A stretch of DNA of 64,000 nt. Origin: DASSQJ01 sp963730165 (lineage in GTDB: Bacteria > Actinomycetota > Actinomycetes > Actinomycetales > Dermatophilaceae). The position numbers and the translations under genes are program-made. Numbering within the stretch: position 1 is the stretch's first letter; every line of letters starts with the position of its first letter. Under the pieces are notes generated by a model. The model saw nothing but the letters and a program-made list of their open reading frames with translations, did no database searches and was not told where the DNA came from. The stretch spans positions 186,001-250,000 of the forward strand of contig CAVSQS010000005.1 in the NCBI GenBank assembly GCA_963730165.1. The letters run 5' to 3'. This document shows positions 62,122 through 64,000 of the stretch, piece after piece.

Positions 62122-63051
62122 TCACGCGCCCGCGGCGGTGAGGAAGGCGTCGATCTCGGCGCGGCCGGGAGCGGTGTCGGGTCCGCGCCGGGTCACCTTG
62201 ATGGCACCCGCCGCGTTCGCGCGCACCGCCGCGTCGGCCCAGGACGCACCCGCGAGTCGCTCCGCGAGGAGCACGCCCGTGTGCGTGTCGCCGGCCCCGT
62301 TGGTGTCGACCGGTCGCTGCGGGTGGCCCGGCACGAACCGCTCCCGCTCGCCGCCCTCCCTGACCAGGCACCCGCGCGGGCCGTCACGGACGACGACGAC
62401 CGCCCCCTCGGGCAGCAGCGACCCGACGACCTCGGCCGCCTCGCGGATGCCGCTGACGCCGGCGAGGGACTGGGACTCCTCGACGTTGCCCGTCCACACC
62501 GCCGTGCGGGCCAGGACGGCGTCGCGTATCCCGGCCGGGACCTCGGCGAACGTCGCGCCGGGGTCGAGCACGACCTCGACACCGTCGGGCAGGGATGCCA
62601 CCCACTCGACGAGCGGGTCCCGGGTGCGGCCGACGAGGCTGTAGCCGCTCACGCACACGAGGTCCCCCGGTACCGGACCCGAGGACGCGAGCGACTCCAC
62701 GCTGATGTGGCGCTCGGCCCCCTGGGTCGTGACGAAGCTGCGCTCGGCCGTGGGCTCGACGAGCACGACGCAGACCCCGGTGTCGAGGTCCTCGACCGGC
62801 GGTGAGGAGACCTCCACCCCTTCCGCGGCCAGCACCGAGCGGACGAGGTCGCCGTTCGGCCCCGTGCCGACCGACCCGGCGTGCACCGCCCGGGCACCCG
62901 AGCGCGCCGCGGCGAGGAGGATCGTCACGGCGCCGCCCGCGTACCGGTGGTACGACCCCGCCATGACGTTGCCGCCGCGGGCGGGGAGCCGCGGCACCTC
63001 CATCACGGCGTCGACGAGGGCCTGCGCGGTGTGGATGACGCGGGGGGCCAT
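62122..63051 (-). CDS. PfkB/ribokinase-family sugar kinase
   Basis: 309 aa. N-terminal VIHTAQALVDAVMEVPRLPARGGNVMAGSYHRYAGGAVTILLAAARSGARAVHAGSVGTGPNGDLVRSVLAAEGVEV carries the GG signature 1 of the family. The active site is the second PfkB signature DTNGAGDTHTGVLLAERLAG, whose Asp is the catalytic base. VVVVRDGPRGCLVR and VWTGNVEESQSLAG are other family segments. The exact sugar or nucleoside is not predictable. The ATG at 63051 is 7 nt after TAGGGT on the minus strand. It lies downstream of, and separate from, tryptophan dioxygenase. Confidence 0.87.
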   Translation of the reverse strand: MAPRVIHTAQALVDAVMEVPRLPARGGNVMAGSYHRYAGGAVTILLAAARSGARAVHAGSVGTGPNGDLVRSVLAAEGVEVSSPPVEDLDTGVCVVLVEPTAERSFVTTQGAERHISVESLASSGPVPGDLVCVSGYSLVGRTRDPLVEWVASLPDGVEVVLDPGATFAEVPAGIRDAVLARTAVWTGNVEESQSLAGVSGIREAAEVVGSLLPEGAVVVVRDGPRGCLVREGGERERFVPGHPQRPVDTNGAGDTHTGVLLAERLAGASWADAAVRANAAGAIKVTRRGPDTAPGRAEIDAFLTAAGA

Positions 63052-63058
63052 GGGCGCG

Positions 63059-63064
63059 ACCCTA
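63059..63064 (-). promoter_or_regulatory. -10 element of leaderless promoter for the ribokinase-family gene
   Basis: TAGGGT on the minus strand, 7 nt before the ATG at 63051. Confidence 0.45.
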
Positions 63065-63110
63065 GCCGCGCACCGCCACCGAGGCACCGGTCGCGGAGAG
63101 CGACACGGCC

Positions 63111-63980
63111 TCAGTCGACGCGGACACGGACCTCGTAGAGCTCGGGGAAGAAGGTGAGGTCGAGGGCCCGGCGCAGGAAGTCGACGCCGCTCGAGCCGCC
63201 CGTGCCGGTCTTGTGCCCGATGGTGCGGGTGACGACCTGCAGGTGGCGGAAGCGCCACTGCTGGAAGAGGTCCTCGATGTCGACGAGCTCCTCGCACGTC
63301 TCGTAGACCCCCCAGTGCCGCGCCGGCTCGGCGTAGACGTCCGCGACCACGTCGACGAGGCCGGGGTCGAGGCGGTACGGCTCGGTGACGTCGCGCCCGA
63401 GCACCGCCGCAGGCACGTCGTAGCCCCGGCGGGCCAGGTAGCGGAGGAACTCGTCGTAGAGGGTGGGCTCGGCGAGCAGCCGCTCGAGCGCGGCCCGCAC
63501 CGGCGGGTCGTGGTCGAACACCCGGACCATGTCGGCGTTCTTGTTGCCGAGCAGGAACTCCACCGCCCGGTACTGGTGGCTCTGGAATCCCGAGCTCGTC
63601 GCGAGGAAGGGCCGGATCTGCGCGTACTCGCTGGGCGTCAGGGTGGCGAGCACGTCCCACATCTCGACGAGCTGCTTCTGCACGTGCTTGACGCGCGCCA
63701 ACCGCTTCAGCGCCGGGGCCAGCTCATCGGCAGCGAGCAGCGAGCGCGCCGAGTGCAGCTCGTGGAGCAGCAGCTTCAACCAGAGCTCCGCCACCTGGTG
63801 CTGGACGATGAAGAGCATCTCGTCGTGCTGCGGTGGCTCGCTGCGCGGGTGCTGCGCCGACAGCAGCGTGTCGAGGTCGAGGTAGTCGCCGTACGACATG
63901 GCCTGCGCGAAGTCACGGGAGATCCCCTCCTCCAGCACTCGCCGGGCCCGGTCGACCGCCTCGTCGCTCATGCCCGGCAT
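63111..63980 (-). CDS. kynA: tryptophan 2,3-dioxygenase
   Basis: 289 aa, complete. A heme enzyme that opens the indole ring of L-tryptophan to N-formylkynurenine, the first step of the kynurenine pathway. Family residues: MSYGDYLDLDTLLSAQHP, HDEMLFIVQHQVAELWLKLLLHEL with the Phe and His near the substrate, SSGFQSHQYRAVEFLLGNKN, and the C-terminal heme-binding part FQQWRFRHLQVVTRTIGHKTGTGGSSGVDFLRRAL (proximal His in FRHLQ; GTGGSSG closes over substrate). The start is ATG 63980; an ATG at 63971 is also possible. Other kynurenine genes, if any, would lie beyond the window edge. Confidence 0.95.
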   Translation of the reverse strand: MPGMSDEAVDRARRVLEEGISRDFAQAMSYGDYLDLDTLLSAQHPRSEPPQHDEMLFIVQHQVAELWLKLLLHELHSARSLLAADELAPALKRLARVKHVQKQLVEMWDVLATLTPSEYAQIRPFLATSSGFQSHQYRAVEFLLGNKNADMVRVFDHDPPVRAALERLLAEPTLYDEFLRYLARRGYDVPAAVLGRDVTEPYRLDPGLVDVVADVYAEPARHWGVYETCEELVDIEDLFQQWRFRHLQVVTRTIGHKTGTGGSSGVDFLRRALDLTFFPELYEVRVRVD

Positions 63981-64000
63981 TGTGCCCGCCCGCCGGCCCG

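Overview
The window is about 72-75% GC by eye, almost wholly coding, with many GTG starts, 4-nt GTGA/ATGA gene overlaps and actinobacterial families: LytR-CpsA-Psr (LCP) ligases, an acyl-CoA carboxylase epsilon subunit, an Rv1264-type adenylate cyclase and a CPA1 antiporter with a UBP zinc finger. This fits chromosomal DNA of a high-GC Actinomycetota. Micrococcales, perhaps an Intrasporangiaceae-like lineage, is my guess; the sequence alone does not prove it. I saw no rRNA, tRNA, CRISPR array, insertion sequence or phage gene.

1-25.4 kb is one large cell-surface glycopolymer locus. It holds a truncated SpoIID/LytB-type protein, a polytopic membrane protein, several GT2, GT4 and MurG-like glycosyltransferases, an ABC-2 polysaccharide exporter (permease plus an ATPase with an unusual CWB2-like C-terminus), a UDP-HexNAc dehydrogenase, WecB (UDP-GlcNAc 2-epimerase), a TupA-like ATP-grasp enzyme, an OafA-type acyltransferase and three LCP phosphotransferases. 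Together these predict a uronic-acid-containing (ManNAcA-type) wall polymer that is assembled inside the cell, exported by ABC transport, acylated and attached to peptidoglycan. It resembles teichuronic acid or teichuronopeptide systems.

25.5-31.9 kb holds a 47-aa hydrophobic protein with its own regulated leader and terminator, an acyl-CoA dehydrogenase, a luciferase-like monooxygenase coupled to a lipoprotein phosphoesterase, and two tandem MFS transporters. 32.1-41.5 kb is mostly housekeeping: ugd, a CoA-binding protein, purK-purE, a GtrA protein, a two-component system, a birA-adenylate cyclase pair, and divergently the propionyl-CoA carboxylase beta and epsilon genes.

41.5-49.7 kb has a three-gene operon (frameshifted MOSC gene, NifS-fold-like PLP enzyme, diaminopimelate-decarboxylase-like enzyme), a DUF885 metalloprotein, a TetR regulator and a CPA1 antiporter fused to a UBP zinc finger. 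49.8-56.0 kb is a redox operon (GltD-like FeS flavoprotein, NifJ, dihydroorotate-dehydrogenase-like protein) behind a promoter with a perfect inverted repeat. 56-64 kb holds maf, a drug-efflux MFS gene, a LiuR-type regulon (acyl-CoA carboxylase beta, acyl-CoA dehydrogenase, divergent MerR regulator with a clear operator), an AT-rich island, a ribokinase-family kinase and tryptophan 2,3-dioxygenase.

A feature shared across the window is promoter layout. At 18 genes a -10 hexamer (TANNNT or near) ends exactly 6 or 7 nt before the ATG/GTG start with no Shine-Dalgarno between, which predicts leaderless mRNAs and fixes several start codons.
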